In this document: positions 34,869-44,382 of the stretch, one piece after another | How positions within the stretch are numbered: position 1 is the stretch's first letter | How the letters are laid out: each line of letters opens with the position of its first letter | Assembly: GCF_900114625.1 (NCBI RefSeq) | Contig: NZ_FOZL01000002.1 | Coordinates: forward strand, 124,001-188,000 | From: Granulicella pectinivorans | GTDB lineage: Bacteria > Acidobacteriota > Terriglobia > Terriglobales > Acidobacteriaceae | Direction of reading: 5' to 3' | Length of the DNA stretch: 64,000 nt | The notes under the pieces: generated by a model | Told to the model about the DNA's origin: nothing | The model's database searches: none | Seen by the model: only the letters and a program-made list of their open reading frames with translations | Made by a program: the position numbers and the translations under genes

Positions 34869-36131
34869 TCAATCCTCCGCGACCGTCATCACGGTGCCCT
34901 TCGCCTCCGGCCCAGCGGCCGTCAGCGCAGCCACCACAATCGAGACAACCACCACCGTCCCGGCCAGCACGGGCCCCAGCATTCCTCCCGCATACTTCGT
35001 CGCAAGCGCCTCCTGGAAAGGTCCGTTCTTCGACGACAACAGGTTCCCCAACTGGTAGGCAAGCCCCGGAAACACCGCACGCACCGGCCCCGGCGAAAGC
35101 TCATTCAAATGCGCCGGGATCACCCCCCAGGCACCCTGCACCGCAAGCTGCATCAGGAATCCACCCGCGGCCATCGCCACCGGCCCGTGGGAGTACGCCC
35201 ACAGCGGAATCATCGGCAACGCCAGCAAAGCCGCGATCACAATCGCCCTCTTCCTTCCGAAGCGCTCCGACAGTGTGCCGAACAGAATGCCGCCCGACAA
35301 CGCCCCCAGGCTACCAATCACGATCACAAAGCCCGTTGTCCCCGAAGGAAAGCCCCTGTCCTTCTGCAGAAACGTCGGGTACAAATCTTGCGTGCCATGA
35401 CTGAAGCTCGTGAACGCCGTCATCAGCACCACAAGATAGAGAAAGGTCGGCAGATACTTCCACACCAACGCCCACTCGAACGGAGCCGCGACCTTGCCCT
35501 GCTTCTCCGCGCGCGCCGCCAGCCATGCCGGCGACTCCTCCACCTTGAACCGCAAATAAAACGCCAGCAGCGCCGGAGCAGCGCCAATCATGAACATCAC
35601 GCGCCATCCGGTCAACAGGCCCGTACCGTGCAGATGCGAAAACAACAGCCCGAACACGGCAGCCGACAAAAGATTGCCGCAGACGTAGCCTTCCTGAAGC
35701 ACCCCCGAGAAGAACCCGCGCCCCTTCGCCGGCAGCGTCTCAAACGCCAGCGCGGCACCCACGCCCCATTCCCCGCCCATCGCCACGCCAAACAATGCAC
35801 GCAACACCATGAAGCTGGCCAGCGTCGGTGCGAAGGCCGAGCCCAGTTCGAAGACCGAGAAGCAGATGATGTTGATCATCAGCGTGGGACGCCGTCCCCA
35901 CTTCTCCGCCATCGCCCCAAAGAGAAACGCCCCCACAGGCCGCATCGCAAGCGTCCAGAACAGCGCCTCGGCCACCTGCTTGATGCCCACATGGAAGTCT
36001 GCCGCGATCGCCTTCAGGCAGACGGTAAGCAGGAAAAAGTCGAAAGCGTCGAGCGTCCAGCCCAGGAAACAGGCGAAAAAAGTGGCCCTCTGCGTCCGCG
36101 TCAGTGCGCGCAATTCCGTAACGATGCTCAT
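34869..36131 (-). CDS. MFS transporter, sialate/carboxylate:H+ symporter type
   Basis: A 420-residue, 12-segment transporter. The opening FLGWTLDAFDFFLLTVCL and motif A RPVGAFLFGAMAEKWGRRP, and the second-half GILFGTLSERFGRKRAIV, are typical of the group that includes NanT (sialic acid), JEN/lactate and aromatic-acid symporters. A monocarboxylate or acidic sugar is the likely substrate but cannot be chosen from sequence. ATG 36131 is preferred because GGATGGG lies seven bases upstream; the ATG at 36143 has no spacing for a ribosome site. Confidence 0.82.
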   Translation of the reverse strand: MSIVTELRALTRTQRATFFACFLGWTLDAFDFFLLTVCLKAIAADFHVGIKQVAEALFWTLAMRPVGAFLFGAMAEKWGRRPTLMINIICFSVFELGSAFAPTLASFMVLRALFGVAMGGEWGVGAALAFETLPAKGRGFFSGVLQEGYVCGNLLSAAVFGLLFSHLHGTGLLTGWRVMFMIGAAPALLAFYLRFKVEESPAWLAARAEKQGKVAAPFEWALVWKYLPTFLYLVVLMTAFTSFSHGTQDLYPTFLQKDRGFPSGTTGFVIVIGSLGALSGGILFGTLSERFGRKRAIVIAALLALPMIPLWAYSHGPVAMAAGGFLMQLAVQGAWGVIPAHLNELSPGPVRAVFPGLAYQLGNLLSSKNGPFQEALATKYAGGMLGPVLAGTVVVVSIVVAALTAAGPEAKGTVMTVAED

Positions 36132-36333
36132 TGTTGCGCCCATCCTAGCATCTGAAGCGGAAAATCGCCGCGAAAAGCGAATCTAGTCTGTCACTTGCAC
36201 ATCCAAGACGTGTAGCATCACAGTCCAGACGATCACTGAGTCGTGGCTCTGAAATACAGGCTCGGACTCTGTCCACCCGGCCAATGAACCAGTTCCGGCT
36301 CCGCAACACGCTCTCCGAAAGGGACATATCTCA

Positions 36334-36918
36334 ATGAAACGCGCTCTCCTCCTCGTACTCGCCTCCGCCGGCCTCGCGCTCGCGCCCGCCGTCAACGCCC
36401 AGACCTCCACCTGGACCATCGACACCGCACACTCCAGCATCGGCTTCGCAGTCAAGCACCTCGGCGTCAGCACCGTGCGCGGTACGCTCACCGGCATCAA
36501 GGGTACCGTCACCCTCGACGAGAAGGACATCACCAAGTCCACCGTGGAAGCCGTCATCGACGCCAACAGCGTGAACACCAACGTCGAAGCACGCGACAAG
36601 CACCTCAAGAGCCCCGACTTCTTCAACGTCGCCGCCAACCCCACTTTAACCTTCAAGTCCACCAAGCTCGTCTCCGCAGGCGGCAAGACCCAGCTCATCG
36701 GTGACCTGACCCTCGCCGGCGTGACCAAGAGCGTCACCTTCGACCTCGACGGCCCCGCTCCCGCGCAGAAGGGCCAGGGCGGCAAGATCATCTCCGGCTT
36801 CTCCGCAACCGGCTCGCTCAGCCGCTCAAACTTCAACTTCGGAACGAAGTTCGGTTCGGCCATGCTCTCCGACGACGTGAAGTTCACCATCGACGTCGAG
36901 ATCGACAAGGTCCAGTAA
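36334..36918 (+). CDS. Secreted YceI family protein
   Basis: A 194-residue exported lipocalin-like protein. After the signal peptide (MKRALLLVLASAGLALAPAVNAQ) comes the YceI domain: STWTIDTAHSSIGFAVKHLGVSTVRG, DKHLKSPDFFNVAANPTLTFKST, GDLTLAGVTKSVTFDLD and SRSNFNFGTKFG. YceI proteins bind polyisoprenoid molecules such as ubiquinone-like lipids in the periplasm and are often induced by acid or osmotic stress. AAGGGA lies nine bases before the ATG. Single gene with a strong terminator. Confidence 0.93.
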   Translation: MKRALLLVLASAGLALAPAVNAQTSTWTIDTAHSSIGFAVKHLGVSTVRGTLTGIKGTVTLDEKDITKSTVEAVIDANSVNTNVEARDKHLKSPDFFNVAANPTLTFKSTKLVSAGGKTQLIGDLTLAGVTKSVTFDLDGPAPAQKGQGGKIISGFSATGSLSRSNFNFGTKFGSAMLSDDVKFTIDVEIDKVQ

Positions 36919-36934
36919 GCTTCGACAGCAACAG

Positions 36935-36971
36935 AAAGGCTCGGGCGGAATCACTCCCCCGAGCCTTTTTT
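36935..36971. terminator. Strong hairpin between yceI and the LuxR-type regulator
   Basis: AAAGGCTCGGG (36935-36945) pairs with CCCGAGCCTTT (36958-36968), followed by more T residues to 36971. It ends yceI and, being near-symmetrical with A residues on the other side, may also serve the convergent regulator gene. Confidence 0.85.
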
Positions 36972-36986
36972 GTTTAAGAAGCCTTT

Positions 36987-37739
36987 CTATATCTTCGGTC
37001 GAAGAGGCAGCGCCGGCGCCGGATTCAACGGCTCCGTATCCATCGAGTACTTTTTCAGCAACTGGTGATGCAGGCAGTACAGCGCCAACTCCAACCGGTC
37101 GGAGACGCCCAGCTTGTCGTACACCTTGCGCAGGTAATTCTTGATCACCTGCTCGGTCGTCCCAATCTGGTACGCAATCTCCTTGTTCCGCATCCCGCGC
37201 GTGATGCAACTGATGATCGCAAGCTCTTTCTTCGAGAGCTTCGGCTGCACGCGCGGACTCGTCAGTGTGGTCGCCTGCGAACGGTACGCGTCGATCACCC
37301 AACTGATCGACTGGTTGTCGATCCACGTCTCACCTGCGGCAATCTTGCGCACACACTTGATCAGCAGGTCCGGCGTAATCGACCGGGGAACAACACCCCG
37401 CACGCCACGGCGGTACAGATCCACCGTGTTCGACTCGTCCGTCTCCACCACCTGCACAATCAGCTTCGCGTCCGGCGCGGCGCGCACCAGATCCGGAATC
37501 GCATCCGTCGTCCCTGCAATCAACTGCCCTTCAAGCAGCACCACATCCGTGGGATAGCGCAGCAATGCCGCATGCAGGTTCGCCAGCGACTCCGCCTGGG
37601 CCACCACGCGGATATCGTCCTCAATGGCGAAGACCTTCCGCATACCCACACGGTAGATGGCCTGGGAGTCGGCAAGGATCACCCGAATGCCGACCGGTGT
37701 GGATGCCTCGTCTTCGATCTCGTCCTGGGAATTCAGCAT
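36987..37739 (-). CDS. LuxR/NarL-family regulator with a degenerate receiver
   Basis: A 250-residue protein: receiver-like domain at residues about 18-135 and a LuxR-type helix-turn-helix at about 170-235 (KLSKKELAIISCITRGMRNKEIAYQIGTTEQVIKNYLRKVYDKLGV). In the receiver the acidic pocket is reduced to one Asp (ADSQ, D24), the phosphorylated Asp is Glu (VVLLEGQL, E70) and the conserved Lys is Arg (VVPRS, R119). It is therefore probably not phosphorylated and may be locked or respond to another signal. ATG 37739 follows GAGG. It lies 24 bases after the PilZ gene and is probably co-transcribed with it. Confidence 0.85.
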   Translation of the reverse strand: MLNSQDEIEDEASTPVGIRVILADSQAIYRVGMRKVFAIEDDIRVVAQAESLANLHAALLRYPTDVVLLEGQLIAGTTDAIPDLVRAAPDAKLIVQVVETDESNTVDLYRRGVRGVVPRSITPDLLIKCVRKIAAGETWIDNQSISWVIDAYRSQATTLTSPRVQPKLSKKELAIISCITRGMRNKEIAYQIGTTEQVIKNYLRKVYDKLGVSDRLELALYCLHHQLLKKYSMDTEPLNPAPALPLRPKI

Positions 37740-37763
37740 CACCCTCGTTTCCAAAAAAACTTG

Positions 37764-38117
37764 TTACGCAGTAAGAAAATACTCGTCGATCACCGCTGCC
37801 GCAATCTCATCGGTAACCCTCTTCTGATGACGTACGATCCGGCCGGTGCAATGGATGACCGTATCCTTCGAATGACCCATAATTGCACCCGGCATTGTCA
37901 TCGTAAACTCAATTCGGCTGTTTGCATCCGGCAGATGCCTTCCGGTAAACAGCAGTCCATTCGCGGAAACATCCTCCGTCACCGCATCGACCTCGCCATG
38001 CTCCGTTTGCAGCCGAATCGCCATGCGGATAGGAAAGCGAACCGCCGAGCGAACCGGAGTATCACTCGTCAACTTCTGCCAATCCCGTGCCGTGGGCCCA
38101 CCGCCTGGCTTGAACAT
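37764..38117 (-). CDS. PilZ domain protein, probable c-di-GMP receptor
   Basis: A 117-residue single PilZ domain. The basic segment RSAVRFPIRMAIRL and the following EDVSANGLLFTG (D/NxSxxG motif) are the two c-di-GMP-contacting parts; the RxxxR spacing is not exactly canonical, so binding should be regarded as probable. It sits between the amidoligase cluster and the LuxR-type regulator on the same strand. Two diguanylate cyclases are encoded within 25 kb. It may couple c-di-GMP to the adjacent regulator or to the cell surface; this is inference. Confidence 0.8.
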   Translation of the reverse strand: MFKPGGGPTARDWQKLTSDTPVRSAVRFPIRMAIRLQTEHGEVDAVTEDVSANGLLFTGRHLPDANSRIEFTMTMPGAIMGHSKDTVIHCTGRIVRHQKRVTDEIAAAVIDEYFLTA

Positions 38118-38164
38118 ATCCGCCTCTTAAACCTTGCTGAGAGCTTGAATTCTAACCTAACGGT

Positions 38165-39397
38165 TCATCTGTTGTCTGGAAAACAATCCGGGAACAGCGC
38201 CGCCGATCCCCCAACCCACTCCTGGTTCCGATTGTGGTCCACCCCCATCATCAATCCCCGTCCCATCCGCACTAGGCTGATCACCGGCTCCATCACTCCG
38301 CCATCCGGCCACACGTACATCACGCGAATCTCGGCCTGCGTCATCCCGAACGGCGTCTCCACCACCGGCTCGAAGGAAACGCGCTCCTGCAATAGATACA
38401 GCGAGCGTTCCCCCGCTGGAATCGCCCGCAGTTCCTCATCCGACGGCGCGAACTGGATCCCCTTTCCGGCAAACGAGTACAAAGGTTTCAGCAGAATCCT
38501 GCTCCGGTCCACGGGTAACGCGTTACTCCCCTCACCCCGGAACCACGCATCCAGAAAAACCGCCTTCGGCACCGACGGGTGATCCAGGTACGGCAGCGAA
38601 AACTTGCTGATCCGGAAGAACCAGTTCGGGTGCCCCGCCCACTCCACGTCCAGTTCCGCGGTCGGGTCGAACCCCAACCGAATCCCCTTGCGCTCAATCT
38701 CGTCGACGATCGCCCGGTTGAAGATCCGCAGAATCCGAACCCACTCCCCCGCGCCATCCTGATAAAAGAGCTTGCGCCCCTCCTGCCGGATCTTCGCGAT
38801 ATCGACCGTCACGATCCCCAGCCGGTCCTCGTACACCTTGAAGTCCGGCAACGTCTTCTGGCTGTCCGGTTCCACCTCCATCAGCACAACCTGCTTCGGA
38901 TCGTGCTCCGCAACGATCACCCTCCGCAGCAACTCCCAGTAACTCGCCTCATCATGCCCACCCAGATACCAATTCAGTCCCTTGTCCAGCCCATAGGTAG
39001 CGACATACTCCCGCGAGAGCACATCCTGGTAGCCAAACACCGAGGGGAAGGCCTGCATCTCCACCAGCCGTGGCTGCAAAACCCCGTCCGCATCGCGCAC
39101 CAGCCCGAAGTCCACCGTCATGAAGTGAGGCTGGGCAGACTCACCGCGAACGTTGTAAGCCGCAGGAATCGACTCAGCCGAAACCCGCATGTAGGGAGGA
39201 CTTTCAACCAGTTGCCGCGTCAGTTCGATCCCTACCGCCGCAATCTCATCCAGCAAGGCGCGATCAAAGAAAACAGGCGTCTCGGCAACCCGGAATTCGA
39301 CCTTCGTGCGCGTGGCCTCGTCAAGATTCTTCTGCAGCGCGGCGTACTTCTCCGCCGCGAAGTTCCGGTTGAACTCCTCGCGATACGGCTGCAGCAT
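38165..39397 (-). CDS. ATP-grasp-like ligase, glutathionylspermidine-synthase-like architecture
   Basis: A 410-residue protein. I read ATP-grasp features: LVEMQAFPSVFGYQ, a Lys/Gly loop ILLKPLYSFAGKGIQF, the hinge YLLQERVSFEP and EIRVMYVWPDGGVM near the C-terminus. The layout, with a large N-terminal part before the nucleotide site, recalls glutathionylspermidine synthase-type ligases. It would form an amide bond from a carboxylate, an amine and ATP; substrates are unknown. ATG at 39397 overlaps the stop of the aminopeptidase gene (TGATG), so translation is coupled. It is the last of the amidoligase genes. Confidence 0.68.
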   Translation of the reverse strand: MLQPYREEFNRNFAAEKYAALQKNLDEATRTKVEFRVAETPVFFDRALLDEIAAVGIELTRQLVESPPYMRVSAESIPAAYNVRGESAQPHFMTVDFGLVRDADGVLQPRLVEMQAFPSVFGYQDVLSREYVATYGLDKGLNWYLGGHDEASYWELLRRVIVAEHDPKQVVLMEVEPDSQKTLPDFKVYEDRLGIVTVDIAKIRQEGRKLFYQDGAGEWVRILRIFNRAIVDEIERKGIRLGFDPTAELDVEWAGHPNWFFRISKFSLPYLDHPSVPKAVFLDAWFRGEGSNALPVDRSRILLKPLYSFAGKGIQFAPSDEELRAIPAGERSLYLLQERVSFEPVVETPFGMTQAEIRVMYVWPDGGVMEPVISLVRMGRGLMMGVDHNRNQEWVGGSAALFPDCFPDNR

Positions 39398-40482
39398 CAG
39401 ACCTCCAGCAAAAAGTCGCCATCCCGCATGATCTGCTCTTCGCCGTCGGCGTTGCCCAGCCAGATATTGAACCCGAGCCCCACCACATCGATATGCGTCG
39501 AAGACTTCCACGGCGCACCCGTATGCGCTCCATACGGATCGCCAAACGCAATATGAATCCCCGGAAACTTCTCATCCTGCAAAATGTTCCCGATCACGCG
39601 CTCCACACCGATGTTCGTCCCGATGGCAAACTCACCCACCCGGTCGGAGTTCGCGTCAGTATGCGTATACGCCCAGAACTCGCGCTCCAGCTCCTTGTTC
39701 GAGCACTCCACCTTCGTAATGCGGTTGCTCTCGATATTGATCGTCAGCGGAGTCTCCCGCAGCAGCCCATAGCGCGCACAGAGATAGTCGCCCACCACGC
39801 CATCGACCACAAACACTCCATTCACCTCGCCCGGCGCCGTAAAGCACTCACCACCCGGCAGATTGCCCCACTTCTCCGGGCTGATGATGCCCGAAGTTTT
39901 GAACCAGCGATAGTCCGGCGAAAGCTGCGCATGAATATCCGTCCCCGCAGCCGTCGTGGCGCGCACGTACGTGGCCTTGCGAACCTTGTCCAGCACCGCC
40001 TGGCTCAGCGCGTCGATCGCCATGAAGTCGGCGCGCATCCCCTGCACCATGATCTCCCCGGTGATGTTCACCATGTGCGCATGCCGCATCCGCCGCCGGT
40101 TGACGACGTCCGTCATCTCCATCCGGCTCTTCAGCTCATTCTGCTGCACATTCACCGCAAAGATCGAGACCTGCGACGTCTCCATGTCGTCCAGAATCAC
40201 GCGTGGCATCCCGTTCAGTGGCCGCGGCGCAACCTCTTCCAGCACATAGCCGTTCCACGCGCAGCCAATCTTGTCCAACTCATGCGCGATGGACGCTGCA
40301 ATCTCCACGCAGCTCTGGTCGGTAATCACCGTCACCTTCTCATCCGGCTGGATGCGCAGGCATGTCGTCACGGCATTGCGGGCACCCGGACCGTACGCTT
40401 CGGGGAACGAAACCTCGCGCAACCCGTGATGTTCCGGGGCCGCCGTCGAATTCACCTGATCCTTAATCACGCCAGCAATCAT
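39397..40482 (-). CDS. M29-type metallo-aminopeptidase
   Basis: A 361-residue protein related to thermophilic aminopeptidases (AmpS/AmpT, family M29). Expected metal-ligand regions are recognisable: NLPGGECFTAPGE (two Glu), GEFAIGTN (Glu), HIAFGDPYGAHTG (His, Tyr) and SSTHIDV (His, Asp). Such enzymes cut N-terminal residues from peptides. Embedded among amide-forming ligases, it could trim or recycle their product. ATG at 40482 has no ribosome site, but TATTCT stands six bases before it, suggesting leaderless expression from its own promoter. A perfect 33-base inverted repeat lies 21 bases further upstream. Confidence 0.8.
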   Translation of the reverse strand: MIAGVIKDQVNSTAAPEHHGLREVSFPEAYGPGARNAVTTCLRIQPDEKVTVITDQSCVEIAASIAHELDKIGCAWNGYVLEEVAPRPLNGMPRVILDDMETSQVSIFAVNVQQNELKSRMEMTDVVNRRRMRHAHMVNITGEIMVQGMRADFMAIDALSQAVLDKVRKATYVRATTAAGTDIHAQLSPDYRWFKTSGIISPEKWGNLPGGECFTAPGEVNGVFVVDGVVGDYLCARYGLLRETPLTINIESNRITKVECSNKELEREFWAYTHTDANSDRVGEFAIGTNIGVERVIGNILQDEKFPGIHIAFGDPYGAHTGAPWKSSTHIDVVGLGFNIWLGNADGEEQIMRDGDFLLEV

Positions 40483-40488
40483 GGCTGT

Positions 40489-40494
40489 AGAATA
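40489..40494 (-). promoter_or_regulatory. Putative -10 box (TATTCT) of the aminopeptidase gene
   Basis: TATTCT on the minus strand with a 6-base spacer to the ATG at 40482. The inverted repeat at 40503-40535 would overlap the -35 region. Confidence 0.4.
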
Positions 40495-40502
40495 CCGCGT
40501 TT

Positions 40503-40535
40503 CGTGGATTGGAGTTTCATAAACTCCAATCCACG
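40503..40535. repeat. Perfect 15-bp inverted repeat with 3-base loop
   Basis: CGTGGATTGGAGTTT (40503-40517) and its exact complement (40521-40535) are separated by three bases. It lies between the YbdK and aminopeptidase genes. There is no T tract on either side, so it is not a standard terminator. It may be an operator overlapping the aminopeptidase promoter, or an mRNA-processing or stability hairpin. Confidence 0.9.
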
Positions 40536-40604
40536 TCAATGCCTCCCTGTTCAAAACGCGTCTGAAACTCAGCCTTGGCGACTCAGGCTCTCAAAAAGAC
40601 TCGC

Positions 40605-41708
40605 CTACAATCCCGCCCGCGTCTCCCGCGCCATGTAGTCCACCACCTGCTTCAAGTCCCCAGTCTCCTCGAACACCTTCAACTGCCGGTCCGCGCCCGT
40701 CCCCTGCTCCATCATGGTGTGGATGTACTCGATCTCCTTACGGCTCCCCAGCTCATCCAGCACATCGTCGACGAAGGTCAGGTACTCCAGCATCAGCTCT
40801 CGCATCGGCACCTCGATCTGCTTGCCGAAGTCGATCATCTTCCCATCCAGCCCATACCGCACCGCGCGAAACTTGTTCTCCATCACAAGCGCCCGCGAGT
40901 ACTGCCGATAGTCCTGATTGCAGGCGTGCAGCCTCCACAGCTTCGCCGCCGTCGCCTGGATCAGCGCCGCAATCGCAATCGACTCCTGCGCCCGCATCGG
41001 GATATCGCACACCCTCACCTCCACGGTGTTGAAGAACGGATGCGGCCTCACATCCCACCAGATCTTCTTCGCATTGTCGATGCAGTTCGTCTTGATCAGC
41101 AGGTTGATGTAGTTCTCAAACTCCGAGTAGCTCCCAAACGTATCCGGCAGATTCGTCCGCGGAAAGTTTTCAAACACCTTCGCCCGGTAGCTCTTGTACC
41201 CCGTCTTCATCCCTTGCCAGAACGGGGAGTTGGTCGACAGAGCCAGGATGTGCGGCAGAAAATAACGAATCGAATTCATGATCCGAATCGCCGCCTCGCG
41301 GTCCTCGATCCCCACATGCACATGCAGCCCGAAGATCAGGTTCGCCCGCGCCACAAGCTGCAAATCCTCCACCACCTGCGCATACCGCGGGTCCGGATAG
41401 ATCTCCTGCTCCCGCCAGTCCGAGAAGGGATGCGTAGCGCCCGCCACCAGCACCAGTCCATTCTCCTCCGCCAGCCCGATCATGTTGCGTCGCAGGTCAT
41501 ACAGGTCTTCGGTAGCCTCCTGGATGTTCTTGCAGATGCGCGTCCCCACCTCGATCACCGACTGGTGCATCTCGGCCTTCACCCGCTCTTCCAGCCTCAG
41601 CTTGCCCTGCGACAACATCTCGGTCGAAACATGCGACCGCAGATCCCGCGTCACTGGATCAATCGTCTGATACTCCTCTTCAATCCCCAACGAAAACGAT
41701 GGCTTCAT
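40605..41708 (-). CDS. YbdK/GCS2-type carboxylate-amine ligase
   Basis: A 367-residue member of the glutamate-cysteine ligase type 2 family (E. coli YbdK is 372). Signature regions: SLGIEEEYQTIDPVTRDL at the N-terminus, MHQSVIEVGT, ANLIFGLHVHVGIEDREAAIRI and FFNTVEVRVCDIPM. Members join an amino acid carboxylate (often glutamate) to an amine, for example gamma-glutamylcysteine; YbdK itself shows only weak such activity. ATG 41708 is preceded by GGAGA seven bases away. It sits between an ATP-grasp gene and the aminopeptidase gene, all in one direction, so its product is probably processed by them. Confidence 0.88.
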   Translation of the reverse strand: MKPSFSLGIEEEYQTIDPVTRDLRSHVSTEMLSQGKLRLEERVKAEMHQSVIEVGTRICKNIQEATEDLYDLRRNMIGLAEENGLVLVAGATHPFSDWREQEIYPDPRYAQVVEDLQLVARANLIFGLHVHVGIEDREAAIRIMNSIRYFLPHILALSTNSPFWQGMKTGYKSYRAKVFENFPRTNLPDTFGSYSEFENYINLLIKTNCIDNAKKIWWDVRPHPFFNTVEVRVCDIPMRAQESIAIAALIQATAAKLWRLHACNQDYRQYSRALVMENKFRAVRYGLDGKMIDFGKQIEVPMRELMLEYLTFVDDVLDELGSRKEIEYIHTMMEQGTGADRQLKVFEETGDLKQVVDYMARETRAGL

Positions 41709-41929
41709 GCACTGTCTCCAAGCAGCTCTTCCTGTCGTTCTTTTGCCATTGCCCCTGGTGGTCATTCCCCAAAGGGAATCTGCTTCTGCTGTTGCCCTTC
41801 GATTGTCATTCCAAAGGGAGTCTGCGGTTGCAGTTGTTTTCGCCCTTGCTTATAGGTATCCAAAGGCTCAGCCTTGGGTCTCACAGGCCCGCCACAAAAC
41901 CGGGCTTTAGCTCCTTGGGTATGCCGTCC
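41709..41929. repeat. Intergenic cluster of degenerate repeats
   Basis: The 221-base gap between the ATP-grasp and YbdK genes holds two related units, gtcattccccaaagggaatc (about 41760) and gtcattccaaagggagtctg (about 41805), each followed by a tgc/ttg-rich tail, and a hairpin-forming ccaaaggctcagccttgg (41860-41877). Part of the last unit recurs near 55494-55527. No gene is seen. They look like dispersed palindromic repeats of this genome. Confidence 0.6.
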
Positions 41930-42961
<1,032 letters not shown>

Positions 42962-43083
42962 CTGCACCATCCCTGTGGTTTGTATTCCTGCCGTTTCTCT
43001 TCGGTCTTTGATCCAGGGGACGGACGCGCCGTTGCCCTCGCCCCGGTGAATCCCTGCCTCTACCCTACTCCCGCCGCAAAACT

Positions 43084-44292
43084 CTATCCACGAATCTTCA
43101 GATAAACCCGCGACGCCAGTTGCTGTTCCGGCCACGCCTTCCCATTCAGCGCCTCCACCAGCTTCGGCTGCTCCACCGGCTTATCCAGGTAACTCACCGG
43201 CAACAGCTCCCTCGTCTTCGGATCCCCGCCCAGCGCCTGCGGAAAGAACGCAATCGGTCCCTCAGGAAGCGACTCCCCGGCCTCCGGCGGCGGCCCACCC
43301 GCAATCGCCGCGGCCAGCACACCCGCAAGATCCGGCATCCCCTGCACCCGCAGATGCCCAAGCTGTGTGCAGCGCGGGTTCAGTTCCAGCAGATATGGCT
43401 TGCCCGTCGCATCGTCAAGCATAAAATCCAGCCCAAAAAAGCCGCTGATCCCCAACCGCTCCGCAATCCGCCGCCCCGCCTCCAGCATCTCCACATCCTG
43501 CACGGGACGCACCACCGTCGAGGCTCCCTGCGGCTCGGTCGTAGCCAGCACCTCCACCGCAAGCCCCCCCAACACCTTCCCCTCCCACGCTGCGAACATA
43601 GCGGTCGCCTGAGTCCCCGGAATCCACTGCTGGATACTCACCGTCGCCGTCTTCAACAGCCTCCACGTCCACAACGCAAGCGGATTGCGATTCACCACCC
43701 AACGGCCACCCGCCGACGTAAAACTCGACCTCCGCTGGAACCGCTCCAGCACCGCGACACACTCCTCGCGAGAATGAACCACCACGACGCCCCGACCCGA
43801 AAAGCTGCCATCCACCTTCATCACCGCCGGAAACGGATTCGTCTCCAGCCACGCGTCAAGGTCCGCGACGTCCTTCACAACCGCATTCACAGGCGTCCGG
43901 ATGCCGAGCTCCCTCGCCACCTGCAGCAGCGCATCGCGACCCCGGATCTCCGGATAAAACGCCGCGTTCCCCAGCGACCGCTCAATCAGAGGACGCAGCT
44001 CCGGATACAGCGCGTGCGTCTGGTGCAGCAGCCACACCACCGTATCGTCGCCCGGAAGAATCACATCCGGCTTGTCCGCTTCGATCGTGCGCTTCAGCGT
44101 CCGCATAGGCCGGTACGCGCGCAGCATATGCACGCTGGAGATACCCTCCACGAAACGCATCGGATGACCCGCCGGGCAAAGCGCCGACACCCGGCAACCA
44201 TGGGCAAGCAAAGACATCGCGAGTCGAGCCGTCAGGGGCCACCACGTGCTTGCAACGATGAGAACGGAGACTTGCGTGCGTTTAGCCATCAT
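43084..44292 (-). CDS. ATP-grasp carboxylate-amine ligase
   Basis: A 402-residue ATP-grasp enzyme of the CarB/PurK-like type. It begins with a Rossmann-like pre-ATP-grasp domain (VSVLIVASTWWPLTARLAMSLLAHG), then the ATP-binding loop FPAVMKVDGSFSGRGVVVV, the hinge SIQQWIPGTQATAMFA and the metal-binding FGLDFMLDD...PYLLELNPRCTQLGH. Distant relatives make amino-acid conjugates and natural products. Starts at ATG 44292 or 44289. It follows the alpha/beta hydrolase gene by 90 bases and precedes the RimK-like ligase by 122 bases. Confidence 0.8.
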   Translation of the reverse strand: MMAKRTQVSVLIVASTWWPLTARLAMSLLAHGCRVSALCPAGHPMRFVEGISSVHMLRAYRPMRTLKRTIEADKPDVILPGDDTVVWLLHQTHALYPELRPLIERSLGNAAFYPEIRGRDALLQVARELGIRTPVNAVVKDVADLDAWLETNPFPAVMKVDGSFSGRGVVVVHSREECVAVLERFQRRSSFTSAGGRWVVNRNPLALWTWRLLKTATVSIQQWIPGTQATAMFAAWEGKVLGGLAVEVLATTEPQGASTVVRPVQDVEMLEAGRRIAERLGISGFFGLDFMLDDATGKPYLLELNPRCTQLGHLRVQGMPDLAGVLAAAIAGGPPPEAGESLPEGPIAFFPQALGGDPKTRELLPVSYLDKPVEQPKLVEALNGKAWPEQQLASRVYLKIRG

Positions 44293-44382
44293 CTCTGGGA
44301 AAGTGTTTCAAAAGCCTACCACTGCAACCGGAGATATTCTAGAGCTATTCACCTTCAGCCCGTCAAAAGAAAATCGCGTTCC

